Part shown: in pieces, positions 49,121 to 60,309 of the stretch | Numbering within the stretch: the stretch's first letter is position 1 | Layout: every line of letters begins with the position of its first letter | NCBI GenBank assembly: GCA_004352715.1 | Contig: SCFE01000003.1 | Coordinates: 4,426,822-4,490,821 of the forward strand | Direction of reading: 5' to 3' | Length of the DNA stretch: 64,000 nucleotides | Origin: Hofstenia miamia | Taxonomy: Eukaryota > Xenacoelomorpha > Acoela | Made by a program: the position numbers and the translations under genes | Notes under the pieces: model-generated | The model's input: only the letters and a program-made list of their open reading frames with translations | What the model was told of the DNA's origin: nothing | Databases searched by the model: none

Positions 49121-49163
<43 letters not shown>
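49120..49163 (+). repeat. (AAT)n microsatellite
   Basis: About 14 AAT units, at the junction between LINE-E and the R2-like element. Encodes poly-Asn only by accident. Confidence 0.9.
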
Positions 49164-49164
<1 letters not shown>

Positions 49165-49240
49165 GGAGCCCCAGTGTGCAAAGGGTAAAATACTAGATTG
49201 TGATCGAGAAGACCCGGGGTCGAGCCCTACCCGGAACCTA
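49165..49240 (+). ncRNA. tRNA-like (SINE-type) segment
   Basis: TGTGCAAAGGGTAAAATACT resembles a D-arm/A-box, and GACCCGGGGTCGAGCCC a T-arm/B-box (one T short of GGTTCGANNCC), with tRNA-like spacing. It lies between (AAT)n and the R2-like ORF. Probably the head of a tRNA-derived SINE or a tRNA-like 5' region of the LINE. Confidence 0.35.
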
Positions 49241-49249
49241 CCTTACATG

Positions 49250-51115
49250 AGAGTTACAAATAAAGAAAAGGCCTTCAGTCCCAGTCAGGCCTTAAATGGT
49301 CAGAGGGAGCGAAGAATCTCCGGGCAGGCGAACTCCACAATCGGGAGCGTGGACTCGAGAAGTGGTAGTATAGAATCCGAACTGACCAATTGACAACAGC
49401 ACAGGTGGACAGATGAGCAAAATAGAACAGCACTGGATTGTTACGGAAGAAGCAGGCCAAGTGATAGGGGTTATAGGAAGAGGATGTTGGAAGAATGGAA
49501 GAAAACAAAAACAGGATTAGAGGTTACAGAGCAGAGCCTTGCAGGACAAGTGAGAAAGTTGCAGCTGGATGAGAGTAAGGGGAACAAGAGAGTTGAACAG
49601 GCTAAGCAAATGGAAGATGAAGTGATAGATGTCGTTGCAGAAGTGGCGGAAGCAGACCCAGTGGATGAGAAACTAAAACAGCAATCAAGGTAGGGATGAA
49701 AGCAGAAATAGATCGGAGAAGTAGATTGCCAGTTCCAAGGGAAGTTAAGAAAAGAAAGTTAGCAGTAGAGATAGCAAAGGTCAATAATGTGTTAGAGAGG
49801 ATTGATGTTAGGAGTGCTCAGAGGTAAATAGGTTGGTGTATGCAGGTGCATGGGGGTGCTGAAGAATGTAGACATGGATATGACGAAAAAAAAGACAAGA
49901 AACTGCAGAAAGTCAGCATGGGAGAGGAGAATTGATAATAAAGTGGATAAGATTTGACACCAAATAAGGACGATCATAACAAGTAAGGCAGTACATGATA
50001 GGGGCAGGGTAAGTAAGGAAAAGACTAAAAACTGTAAGAGAAGAGTTTAAGCAGATAATAGTTGCAGAAGCTGAGAAACTGAGAAAGTATAGGGCAAGGG
50101 CAAAGCATGCAAGAGCCAATATGAAGTTTGAAACACAAGAAGAAAGATTCTACAAAGAACTAGATGCAGGAGGAAAGGCTACGGCTAGAGCAGGTAAGAA
50201 TGCAGTAAGGTTCTGGGAAAGTACATGGGAAGTGAGGGACCAGAGATAGAAAGTGAGCAGGTGCAAGAGGAGCTCAGACAAGAAGAAGAAGAAGAAGAAG
50301 AAGAAGGGATAAAGAAGGGAAAGGACTGCTAAGTGTTGAGGAAGCTGTGGAAGCAGAAGCACTAGGACTTAATGAATGTGTACAAGATCAAACAAAAGTG
50401 TCCCAACTAGAGATCACTATGGAATTGAGGAAAATAAGAACAGAGACTGAGGGAAAGAAGCCCTACGAGAGAAGAATGGAAACAGAGAGACAAGCAAGGT
50501 ATAGGCAAAAGCACTGATAATGACCGAACAAGAGCAAGCAATTAAGAAAAACTGAGTGAAGAAGCATATAGACAGAAGAGTAAAAGTGCGTACGTGTAGG
50601 CTATGTAACAAAGGGTTGAAGTAAGTAGATAATCTGATAGTAGGGTGTGAGAAGTTGGCACAGAATGAGTGTATGTTCAGGCATGAAAAGATGGGAAGAA
50701 TGGTACATTGGAGCTTGAGCACAAGCCACAGGGAATTAAAGAACAATAGGAGGTTAAGATACTGTGGGAATTCAACATACAGACGAGCAAGGTGATAGAA
50801 GCACAGAGCTCAGACATAGTAGTAGTACACAAAGAGAAACGATTGGAAATATTGATAGACATAGTAGTACCAAAGGACAGGAATGTAGAGAGCAAAGAGA
50901 AGAGAAATAGACAAGTACAGGGAGTTGGTAGAAAAATAGAGAGTCTGTGAATGTTAAGGAAGAACGAAGTTCTCCCGGCAGTCGTAGGTGCACTAGGAGC
51001 AATGAGTAAGAAGCATAACAGACACTTGGAGGAGTCGAGATTAGCAAAGCGGGGATGGAATCTGCTTGGAATTGTATTTGATATAGTGGGAACAATAAAT
51101 TATACTTTCGTCTAC
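49250..51115 (+). pseudogene. R2-group-like LINE polyprotein remnant, RT core deleted
   Basis: N-terminal part: RWTDEQNRTALDCYGRS, then DRGYRKRMLEEW and EVTEQSLAGQVRKL (49405-49575), a Myb/SANT-like module typical of this family. Later FETQEERFYKELD and FWESTWEV (50130-50235). The C-terminal part begins abruptly near 50330 with LGLNECVQ and YERRMETERQARYRQKH. It continues with CRLCNKG..GCEKLAQNECMFRHEKMGRMVHW (50595-50715), a CCHC-like finger, then SSDIVVVHKEKRLEILIDIVVPKDRNVE (50812-50892), a PD-D/ExK endonuclease-like core, and VGALGAMSKKH (50983-51016). The catalytic RT region between is absent. Confidence 0.7.
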
Positions 51116-51498
51116 AATAGTTGAATGTGATAATCTAGTCCTAAATTTCTGAGGTGGTATAAGTATCTGAGCCATGATTTGCATCTTTTTTGGGAGAAAA
51201 TGATCAAATTTTAAGTCTTTGTTAAAATCTACAGCTAAATATGTAACATGGTCACTTTTTTTGGAACACTGCTAACAATTCGTTCGGTCTTGTTTGTTAA
51301 TTCTTTTACAGAATTGGGGGATAATATAATGAATTGCGTCTTTCAATATTGATTGAATGTGAAATAGCTAGAAATATTTTCAATATCACTTTGTAAATTT
51401 TTCGTGACTCTAAATGCATCATTTTTAGAATTTGAGGTAAGTATCATCAGCTAATTTATATATTTCACTCATAATATACCTGTTTTATAATGCCATTT

Positions 51499-51610
51499 AC
51501 ATATGTTGGAACACTAGGAGCAGCAAGTAACAAACAGAAGGGAATACTTTGAGGAATTAGAATTATCGAAGTGCGGAGGGGAGGTAATATTTCTAATACA
51601 ATTGACAGAA
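51499..51610 (+). pseudogene. R2-like LINE 3' fragment
   Basis: GTLGAASNKQKG, then after a frame change FEELELSKCGGEVIFLIQLT, matching the C-terminal GALG.VSK... segment of the same family. About 110 bp. Confidence 0.5.
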
Positions 51611-51862
51611 AAATGCATATATGCAAATGAAGATGTAAAAAGCAAAACAGTAAAATAAGGTAATTGTGCTGTAATATGTTACAACAGTAGGGGAGTACCA
51701 TGATTCAAAAAGTCACATACAATAGGTAAAAAAGACCTCTTGTATTTTTCTTTTCGAATAGTCCTACACGTAATAAAGGTTTCATTTATTTACTGAAAAT
51801 GAAATTTCATATAATCAAATTGTGGTAAAATATTTTAGTAGTTCCCACAAAATCTCTTTGCA

Positions 51863-52609
51863 ATGATATTAGAAATTATTATGTTTCTAGTTTTATCTAC
51901 AAAACTAAGATCTGGGTTAACGCAACGTATGAGCAAGGAGGAATGCACAGCGCATGCTACAGTGTTCAATGCAGTTTGCAAATCTTCTCAAGCTGATACA
52001 TTGGGAAAGAAAGGTGGTTCAGGCTATAATCTTCACCTTAAAGGAAATGCAAAAGATTCTGACCTGATAATCAGAAATGCGTTCTTTTTTTTCTATAAAT
52101 TAACAATTGAAGGTCCTAACGTAAGATTACACGACACTGTGTTTTGGGTTATAGAGCTGAAAATAAAAGGAACCGAAGTTAACAGTAATTTAACAATTTC
52201 GAATTGTAAATTCATTGGCATACCTGCTCTAAATTTTCCAAGAATTGATAAAGTTCGCATAGAAAACTTTTTTACTGTGGGTTTTTTTGATTCACTGGTG
52301 GCGGATTTTGAAAAATTTAAAAGTGTAATCTTGTTGCACGACGTACAGTACATTTTCATGCTAAACTGTACATTTGACGTCAACGAGGACGGAAAGTCAA
52401 TTATTTCGGGAATACCAAAAAATCACATGATTGAATCAAATACTTTTATAAACAATGATGTTTCCATGTGCTTAATAAATTTCGAAACAAGTGAGGGAAG
52501 AATTTTTAAAAATACATTTAAATCGAATATCTACGGCTGTGTTGTAGATCACAAAAACGCAGATCTCTCAATCGCACAAAACCATTTTGAAAGTAACAAT
52601 AAAAAATGA
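51863..52609 (+). CDS. Predicted secreted beta-helix protein, 248 aa, unrecognised
   Basis: The longest intact gap-free ORF in the window: ATG 51863 to TGA 52607-52609. Residues 1-18 are hydrophobic (MILEIIMFLVLSTKL), a possible signal peptide. From about 68 on, short beta-strand units recur every 20-24 residues: LIIRNAFF (68), VRLHDTVF (87), LTISNCKF (110), VRIENFF (131), IFMLNCTF (164), MIESNTF (189), RIFKNTF (213), LSIAQNHF (235). The N-x-F ladder is typical of right-handed parallel beta-helix (CASH/pectate-lyase-like) folds. Six Cys after the leader and several N-x-S/T sites fit secretion. No catalytic signature is recognisable. Single exon, surrounded by R2-like LINE fragments. Confidence 0.6.
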   Translation: MILEIIMFLVLSTKLRSGLTQRMSKEECTAHATVFNAVCKSSQADTLGKKGGSGYNLHLKGNAKDSDLIIRNAFFFFYKLTIEGPNVRLHDTVFWVIELKIKGTEVNSNLTISNCKFIGIPALNFPRIDKVRIENFFTVGFFDSLVADFEKFKSVILLHDVQYIFMLNCTFDVNEDGKSIISGIPKNHMIESNTFINNDVSMCLINFETSEGRIFKNTFKSNIYGCVVDHKNADLSIAQNHFESNNKK

Positions 52610-53016
52610 ATTCCAAAAACCAATAATGAGGACAATTAATGTCATTTTGATTAGATATTTGTAAGGGAATTCAACTAGTGAAATCAAGCATTTGTAACTT
52701 TGGATATGGAATCAATTTATTTCATTGTACCTTTTCTTTTAACTCAATATACATGTAACAAAAATTAAGTTTTCTCTGAAAGTATTTTGTAAAACAATAT
52801 TAAGATACACATATACACCACTTCAAACATTTGAGTTAAATATCGATTTATACCTAGTAATATTATTTTATACGAGGTCAAATTCTGTTTTCACAGTACT
52901 ATTATGTTTGTTACCTTATTAATAATTACACTTTTGAAATAATGAATCACAATTTATGATGTACATATAAATTATATATATATATATATATATATAATAT
53001 AAATAATATATATATA

Positions 53017-53056
<40 letters not shown>

Positions 53057-53554
53057 ACATGAAATAAATCAGACTCAGTAAAACAGGATAAATATTAGAA
53101 TTTGAAGATCCTAATACTGAGTACATCCGCACTTTACAATAGAGTATCGAAATCGGTTATTTGTAAATTTGACCGCATTAAACAATATTTGAAGACAACA
53201 TATTATTTATTGCAAATAAATTGTAATACATTGTTTTGTCAATCTAGTTCTTGTCGATTAAATCTCTGAGAACTGCGTGAGGGTATAGATAGAAAACTAT
53301 TCCAAGTGAATATATATATATATATATAGAGAATGATATAAATGGATTTATGACATTAACAAAAACCTCCGCCTCCACATCCTTCACAAGATGAATACCA
53401 TAATGGCATTCCCCATCTATGTACTGGTTGTTAAGTGTCTTGTCTACGACGTGATAAAAAACATAATCTGAATTAAATATCGCTTGATGCAGTGATTCGA
53501 TGTTCGACTTGGTTTCAGATGAATTTAGAACACGAGTTCGTTCGATTATTGCTA
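52610..53554. other. AT-rich spacer with long (TA)n
   Basis: Downstream of the beta-helix ORF. Interrupted (TA)n at 52972-53054 and 53311-53328. No gene recognised. Confidence 0.5.
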
Positions 53555-53820
53555 CATGTCATACCTCTTGGACCAATATCCAAATTTCATGCTACTAACA
53601 CAATTGGGAACAGTGATAGACGTAACAGTACCAAAGGACAGAAACGTAGAAAGCAATGAGAAAGAGAAGATAGACAAGTACATGGAGTTGTCAGAGGAAA
53701 TAGAAAGGCTGCGGAAGTTAAGGAGCAGTGAGTAAGAAGCATAAGAGATACTTGGCGAAGTTGGGAGTACCAAAGTGGGGAGGGGCAGTAGCACAGAAGG
53801 CAACGTTGTTAAACAGCTAT
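53555..53820 (+). pseudogene. R2-like LINE 3' end, second copy
   Basis: TVIDVTVPKDRNVESNEKEK, IDKYMELSEEIERLRKLRS, then in another frame KKHKRYLAKLGVPKWGG and AQKATLLNS. This is the endonuclease-domain C-terminus of the same family as 49250-51115, with a better preserved sequence. It ends at a (TA)n tract beside a gap. Confidence 0.65.
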
Positions 53821-53906
53821 ATATATATATATATAAGCATTAAAGTCTCTGCATTAAAAAAACTTTTTAAAGTACCTATCGATTTTCTATATATATATAT
53901 ATATAT

Positions 53907-54089
53907 NNNNNNNNNNNNNNNNNNNNNNNNNNNNNNNNNNNNNNNNNNNNNNNNNNNNNNNNNNNNNNNNNNNNNNNNNNNNNNNNNNNNNNNNNNNNNN
54001 NNNNNNNNNNNNNNNNNNNNNNNNNNNNNNNNNNNNNNNNNNNNNNNNNNNNNNNNNNNNNNNNNNNNNNNNNNNNNNNNNNNNNNNNN
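53907..54089. other. Assembly gap, 183 N
   Basis: (TA)n on both sides; a non-round length suggests an estimated gap size. Confidence 0.95.
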
Positions 54090-54109
54090 ATATATATATA
54101 ATTTAGAAT

Positions 54110-55285
54110 GCGAATTTAGAAACAGCGAATACGTTTCTGGTCTCAATTAAATGAAGTAATTCGTTGTGTTAAAGGCGAAAATCCTATTAATGATGTTTTG
54201 AAAGCATTTAATGAAAAAAATACAGTAAGAGACGCAACGCATTTGGTACTAAGCAATTCCTCACTAAAGTTCTGCAATAGTGGAACGTTGTCAATGTTCA
54301 GACCACTACTGCTGCAAACATTAAAGGCGATTCAACTAAAGAAGCTATTTATTGTTTAGAATCCCATCAATTTCACACCTTATACGGAATGGCTAAATTA
54401 GCTCTTTTATGACTCATTTGAAATCTTGCAGAATTCGTTCGTTAACTGCTGATACAGCATACGCTCTATTCCATACATCACGTGTGTTTATGGAAATTTC
54501 AGACTCTTCTTACAACTGAAATTCTTTTAGGTATAATCATGTTACTCTTGGTTTCTTCTCAAACGATGGTATTGAGTCTCATTTTGGGTATTTTCATTAG
54601 TGTGCAGGCGGTTGTTTTTACATTTCATGTAAAGAAGTTTTTGAGACTCACCGGTTGGATAGTGCACAGCTGTGTACTAGGTAAGATTTACATACTTTTC
54701 CATATATAAATACATAAATTGTAAATATATTATGTGACGCATATTTTATGTAATTCATAATATAAATATATATTTCTTTATATTATCTTTTTTAGGCTTG
54801 ATATCGTTCCGCGAGAAATAGATTTTCGGAATTCATGTTCCATGTGCAGCACTGAAAATGTTCTTGAAACTCTCGATCAATCATCCAATGGCTTGGAAAA
54901 CCTGTCAACTGAAGAATATTTACCGCTATATTATGTTTCTGGATTTATAGTTTCAAAGCATAAGCAACTTGCTTGTGCAGAGGACGACAATCCGTCCAGA
55001 ACATAACAGGAAATGCTTTTCAGAGGTGGCTTACAGCATTTTTCGAATACATTTTTTTGAATATGTTGTTCAATGTTATTCTTTTTTTAAATTCATCGGA
55101 ATATTACACATTGTAGAAATCCTATTGTAAATTGTTTTAAATTTATTAGTGGATTTAACAGTTGTAACTGCTCTCCGTCTGTTTTGATAAGACTTGTAAA
55201 CATATTTTTAAACAACTTTTGTAAGCTGCTTTCTTCCATTAACTTTGCTACTACTTCTAAGTTAGCTAAGTTTTCTCAATAAATG
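54110..55285 (+). pseudogene. P-element-like transposase remnant
   Basis: QKQRIRFWSQLNEVIRCVKG (54115) and THLVLSNSSLKFCNSGTLSM open the region. SNDGIESHFGYFH..CAGGC (54552-54615) resembles the sND.iE.fFG..R..GG signature of P/THAP9 transposases. An intron-like break ends at TTTTTAG 54796, followed by STEEYLPLYYVSGFIVSKHK (54910-54970, cf. L.YV.GY...K) and a hydrophobic C-terminal segment to 55281. Stops and frame shifts occur throughout. The THAP finger and N-terminus are not visible; they may lie in the gap upstream. Confidence 0.5.
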
Positions 55286-55398
55286 TTTGTATTTTTGTTA
55301 ATTTATTAATAATATGAAAACATTGCTTAATGTAAACCAGCCTACAATAATTTAACTCATGTTTCGTCTACATGGCCTGTAGATTTAGAACGCCTTGA

Positions 55399-55421
55399 TA
55401 TATATATATATATATATATAC
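55399..55421. repeat. (TA)n microsatellite
   Basis: About 11 TA units. Surrounding AT-rich sequence to 56461 has no recognised gene; at 56060-56360 GGTTTT/TTGGTTA words recur irregularly (low complexity). Confidence 0.9.
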
Positions 55422-56469
55422 ATACCATTCAAAATTACACAATGTGATCCACTCAAATTGAAATACAATATACAACCATTTATAGTAGCTTAATTCCTGC
55501 GAACTTTTTATTTTATATCATATGTGAAAGGCTTGCTTTGGCGGGAATGCTTTTATATTAATTACATATAATACATTTAAGAATGATCTCACATATCTGC
55601 AATCAATGTTGACCGTATTAAGTTTAACAGATACATTTAGCAGAAATTAGAATTTATTCAACTGATATATTTAACCAATTATTTACTAAACTTTGTTGAA
55701 CAGAATAGAAAGGCAAAATTCACTATATTCATTCTATTACAAATATACCATCGCAACAGAGACGGGTTTTCCGATTTTTGGAAAAAGATGTTTTTTAAAA
55801 AAAATGTTTTCAATATTTGTTAATTGTGCCCATTTTGACTTTTCTTATTTAACTAATTGGTTAACAATAGCAAATATATAATAGATAAGTTAACAGATTT
55901 TAAAGTTTATTTATATAGTTTTTAACCAAATTGTTACATTATTTTAAACATGTTATCAAGACTGCAATATTATTTAGATGAAAACAGTTGGCGTGAATTC
56001 CACATTATACACATATAGGACACATACCTTACAATAGCCCTTCAATTTTGTGTATATGCTTTTTTTGTTTATGAAACGGTTTTTCGATTAAAAATTGGTT
56101 TTAAAGTGGTTATATATTGGTTTAAGATGACCAACATTTTAATAACAAATACCCATATTTAAGCAGGTTAAAAACGCTATTTTTTGGATATAAAATGGTA
56201 TTTGAGGAAATTGGTTTTTATTGGTTTTAAAATTGATATCAAAAACGGTTATTTATTGGTTAAAAATCGGGTTTTGACTGGATATTTAACCAAAAATTCA
56301 CATTAAAAACGTTTTTTAACAAATCAAATAATGGTTTATTTTTGGTTAAAATTTCGTCATTTTTGCTTGAGCGCTACATCTATAATTTTGCACTCCACTA
56401 AAGTATACACAATTTTAATATAAAAATGTGTATTACGTACATTATTTTTCTTGATTGTTTAGGTAAACT

Positions 56470-58099
56470 CAGAGACGGAACCGGCTACCGGCCGGCCGAG
56501 GCCGGTTGGGCCGGGGCCAGCAATTTACTGGCCTGCAGCCGCTTTAAATTTCANTTTTATCGTGTTTTCCTCATTGTTCAACTTCATTTGATTTATAAGC
56601 CTTGTATATGCGTTTGTATGCATCACATGGTGTTCCACTTTTCAATTGTTTTGTACTGCTAAATTCCATGATATGCATCACTCTTGTTCTAAATGTATAA
56701 ACTTGAAAATGTGTATAATTGGAGACACGTTAAATTCAATAGCAAAATGTCTACAATCAATTTAAGTTCGTAATTTGCAACATTAGTTAAAAAAAATAAT
56801 TGTCAAAATAATTCTAGTAAGTCAGTTGTAACAATGAAACAAAAGTGACTAACTAAAAACTATTATATACAAATATTTCCTTTCAACCAGTTGCAGGTTA
56901 AACAAAAGTGATTAAAAAACAAATTAAGTTTTAAATAACATTTGTATTTTAGTTTTAATCAAAAAAGTGTGTGCATGGGAAAAGCAAAAACTAAATGTGA
57001 ATAGATTCGTAAACCAAAAATGTATATAATTTAGTTTAATCATGCATGATGTAAAGAGATAAAACAAAATATGCACTTGCTCTAAACATATAAACTTGAA
57101 ACTGCATTTAGCGGGATTCAAATTCAATAGCAGCCTGCAGCTGCTTTAAATTTCATGAAAGGCCGGTAAAATTACTGGCCATTTACTGGCTAAAATTATA
57201 AAAAATATTCTTGTTTTATATTATAAACAGGGAATACTTTATTTATTTTTTGAGGAATTTTTAAGAAAATCTAAAGTTCAAGAAAAATTATAGTATGAGC
57301 AATTTTCAGTATTACAATTCTAATAATAATTACATTTATATTCTGGAATCTCTCCTAAATTTTGCTATAAACCAAGTTGCTCTGCTTTTTGATAAGGTAA
57401 TTTTACTTCAGTTTTCTATGGAACTTACTAAAAACATTAAAAGAACCTGTTTATAATACTGACAATATAATGTATAAAGATTTACGCTTGAAATTTCAGA
57501 GACCTCATTCAAATAAAGCAACTATGGAACCCTTGTATTTTAATAATATTGGAAGGGGACGCTCAAAATAAATTTGAAGGATGCAGAAGACATTCAGATA
57601 CAAATATCAATTGACACATCTTACTAAACGAACAATTATATTTAGTTTTAGCGAAATATTACTTAAATTTTATTTCTGTACTTATAAGTTATTCAATGCT
57701 AAGTCGGGTCAAATGCTACACCAATGTTTTATATATTTTAACTATCATGCAAAGTAAACTAACTAAATAAAAACTAAAACGTTCACAATTTTTCATTCAC
57801 TTAAAGTGAAAACAGCTGATTAAAGTTTTAGAAAATATCAAAACTGTGCTTTGCTAAACATATAGTTATACTATAGATTGAAATTTGCGTTATGCAATAT
57901 CAGCTCTATGCATCGCCATGAGTAAAGACAGCTTGTTTATATAATATATATATATATACAATGTACTTGCATAGATTAAATATACAATTCAAATATAATT
58001 TGCCGGCCAAATCCGGCCGAAAAACCGGCTGGCCGGTATTAGCTGTTGCCGGCCAACTACCGGCCCCGGCCTTAAAATTTCCGGCCGATTCCAACTCTG
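56470..58099. mobile_element. hAT-like non-autonomous element (1630 bp), perfect 8-bp TSD
   Basis: GGTAAACT flanks both ends (56462-56469, 58100-58107). Ends are inverted: CAGAGACGGAACCGGC at left and CAGAGTTGGAATCGGC at right (reverse). Both ends carry dense CCGG/GGCCGG words (56481-56525, 58000-58090). Inside, GCTTTAAATTTCA and TATAAACTTGAAA segments recur about 500 bp apart, a partial internal duplication. No transposase. A single N at 56554. Confidence 0.88.
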
Positions 58100-58106
58100 G
58101 GTAAAC

Positions 58107-58219
58107 TACATAACGAAGAAGAAATAATTCTGAAAAAATACAGTTCCATTTCGGATGCACTTGCAATGCTCAACTTAGGCTACAGAATTTGTAAAATACA
58201 TGAATTTAGTATTCAATAA
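58107..58219 (+). CDS. Possible terminal exon disrupted by the hAT insertion
   Basis: If the element and one GGTAAACT copy are removed, a TTGATTGTTTAG acceptor joins an open frame beginning KLHNEEEIILKKYSSIS and ending HEFSIQ with a stop at 58217-58219, about 36 codons. The sequence is hydrophilic and gene-like, but I do not recognise it and no upstream exon was identified. The inserted copy separates acceptor and exon. Confidence 0.3.
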
Positions 58220-59449
58220 TTGTTTAGGAATTGAAAACTTCTTGAGCAATTATATTTTGATTTTAATTTTGAAGTAATACTATATGAATTTAATATCAAA
58301 GCAATTAATTATTTCAAATTTTACTACAAGTAAATCTATAGAATTTAGTATATGTAGATGCATTAGTGAGCATATAATCCCGTTCATTTCTATGCATCAT
58401 TTGAGAGAGTGCAGGATAATGCATCATTGGACGGAGCTATTAGTTCAAACATTGCCATAATTTGACTTCAGTTAATTTCAAATAATATTTTGTAAATATT
58501 TAATTTCACTGAGCTACTTTCCCGCTAGAGGGCTTGTAAATCACTCTATTAAATTTCGTGTAATGAAATATGATACAAAAAATCTAAGCATAAAAATATG
58601 TTATTGCTACATTCTGAATAAATCCCCCCCCCTCAATAAATATAGGGTTAAGGATATAATTAACGATTATATTTAAATATTTGTAGGTTTTGTTTTTTTG
58701 CTCACCCTATTTTATAAATATCATATAAAATAATATAATTACAATTACTATGTGCATAGAAGGTCACAGGTAGAATTTAGTACTTAGTTATGATAAATGA
58801 TATTGTATAAATAATTCATGAAATTAATAAACGACTTTCACCAGTAGTACAGCAATTAATTCAACAACGTGGAATAATGAAATGAATTAATTGCTGGCAA
58901 ATTTGTAGTGATTGACCTCTAAACCCAAGACATATTTTCTGATTTCATTTTCGCTAAATAAATTTGGTAAAACTCTGTTATCATACCGTAACGAAATGGC
59001 CTTTCCAAAATGTTGGGATGGGCTTTACCCCTGTTTTTTCATGTAGTCTTCCCTGGAAAGATCCATGATCAATTTTGAGTAAATACAGTTGGGTGTTATT
59101 CAATCTAGAGTTAATAAGAAGAAATTGTGAACGGAAGAGGGGAAGGTAGACCTATAACATATGTTGGAAATAGCGATGTAATGGTTGTTATGGAGAAGAC
59201 AACTGCTTCATCAGGATAAATAACTAAGTTGTAATGGTTATTGCATAAAAATGGTATTAAGTTACTCAACAATGATATATTGAATTTAAAACAGTATTCT
59301 TGGATATTACTAAATATGAATAGAAACGTTTGCTCACACAGTGACGCGGTTGTAGAAAGATTTTTCAAAGTATTGACCCAAGGCTGGGTTGCATCTCTGA
59401 GGCGAACCGACCCTACTCAATCATAACTTTAACATATATGCTATATATA

Positions 59450-59482
<33 letters not shown>
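58220..59482. other. AT-rich stretch
   Basis: No gene recognised; a C8 run at 58625 and a (TA)n tract at 59452-59482 precede the next gap. Confidence 0.4.
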
Positions 59483-59620
59483 NNNNNNNNNNNNNNNNNN
59501 NNNNNNNNNNNNNNNNNNNNNNNNNNNNNNNNNNNNNNNNNNNNNNNNNNNNNNNNNNNNNNNNNNNNNNNNNNNNNNNNNNNNNNNNNNNNNNNNNNNN
59601 NNNNNNNNNNNNNNNNNNNN
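59483..59620. other. Assembly gap, 138 N
   Basis: (TA)n on both sides. Confidence 0.95.
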
Positions 59621-60309
59621 ATATATATATATATATATATGCTTTTCACATATCTCATCACACAACGCACAAAGGTCTTTATTAGAATTTTGTAATCATT
59701 TCTGTTTCTTTTCCAATATCTACAACCTCTACATATTTTTTTCGGTGTGGAAGACTTAGACCTGCAATTTGAATTCAATGCCCTTCTCAATGAAACTTCA
59801 TTCTTTTTTCTATGTAGAATTTAACAATGATATGTCTGATTAAATTGACAAATTCGGTATATTCTAGATTTATATAATAAGATTTTTGTCTTATTATGTA
59901 TATTGGTGAAATGAGAGAAACAAAATTTTTAAAATACGCAGCCTGCATATTTTGAAAAATTTTGTTGGTGGAGTACTGCAGCCCAAAAGTCCTCCTAGAT
60001 CCGTCACTGAGTATATTGACCTTGCATAGTTGTCTTAATCTCAAAATGTCAATGCTTAGTATTTTTGTCTTTTCTTCAAAACCTCATAGAGAAATAATGA
60101 ATTCTATCCCTCAATAAATCAGTAATAATTTTACAAGTGAAAACATACAAAAAAACAGATCTTATTATCTCTTTCAGGCCACTTGAATCATAATAGTTTC
60201 ATTTGGTTCAAGCCTTTGCAATTAACTCAATAGTGAAATATTTATGTGAAGTGGGGCTTATTAGAGCGATTGCTTAAAAAATTCTACTTATAGATTGCAG
60301 AGTCTACAC

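Noticed and set aside
49120-49163. Poly-Asn protein
   Set aside because: Simple (AAT)n microsatellite at an element junction.
49600-51100. Several minus-strand ORFs of 60-110 codons rich in Leu/Ser/Phe
   Set aside because: They are antisense shadows of the purine-rich R2-like LINE coding strand.
52093-52383. 96-codon minus ORF
   Set aside because: Antisense shadow of the beta-helix ORF.
59111-59426. Overlapping plus and minus ORFs near 59.2 kb
   Set aside because: Neither shows a motif or splice structure; they shadow each other.
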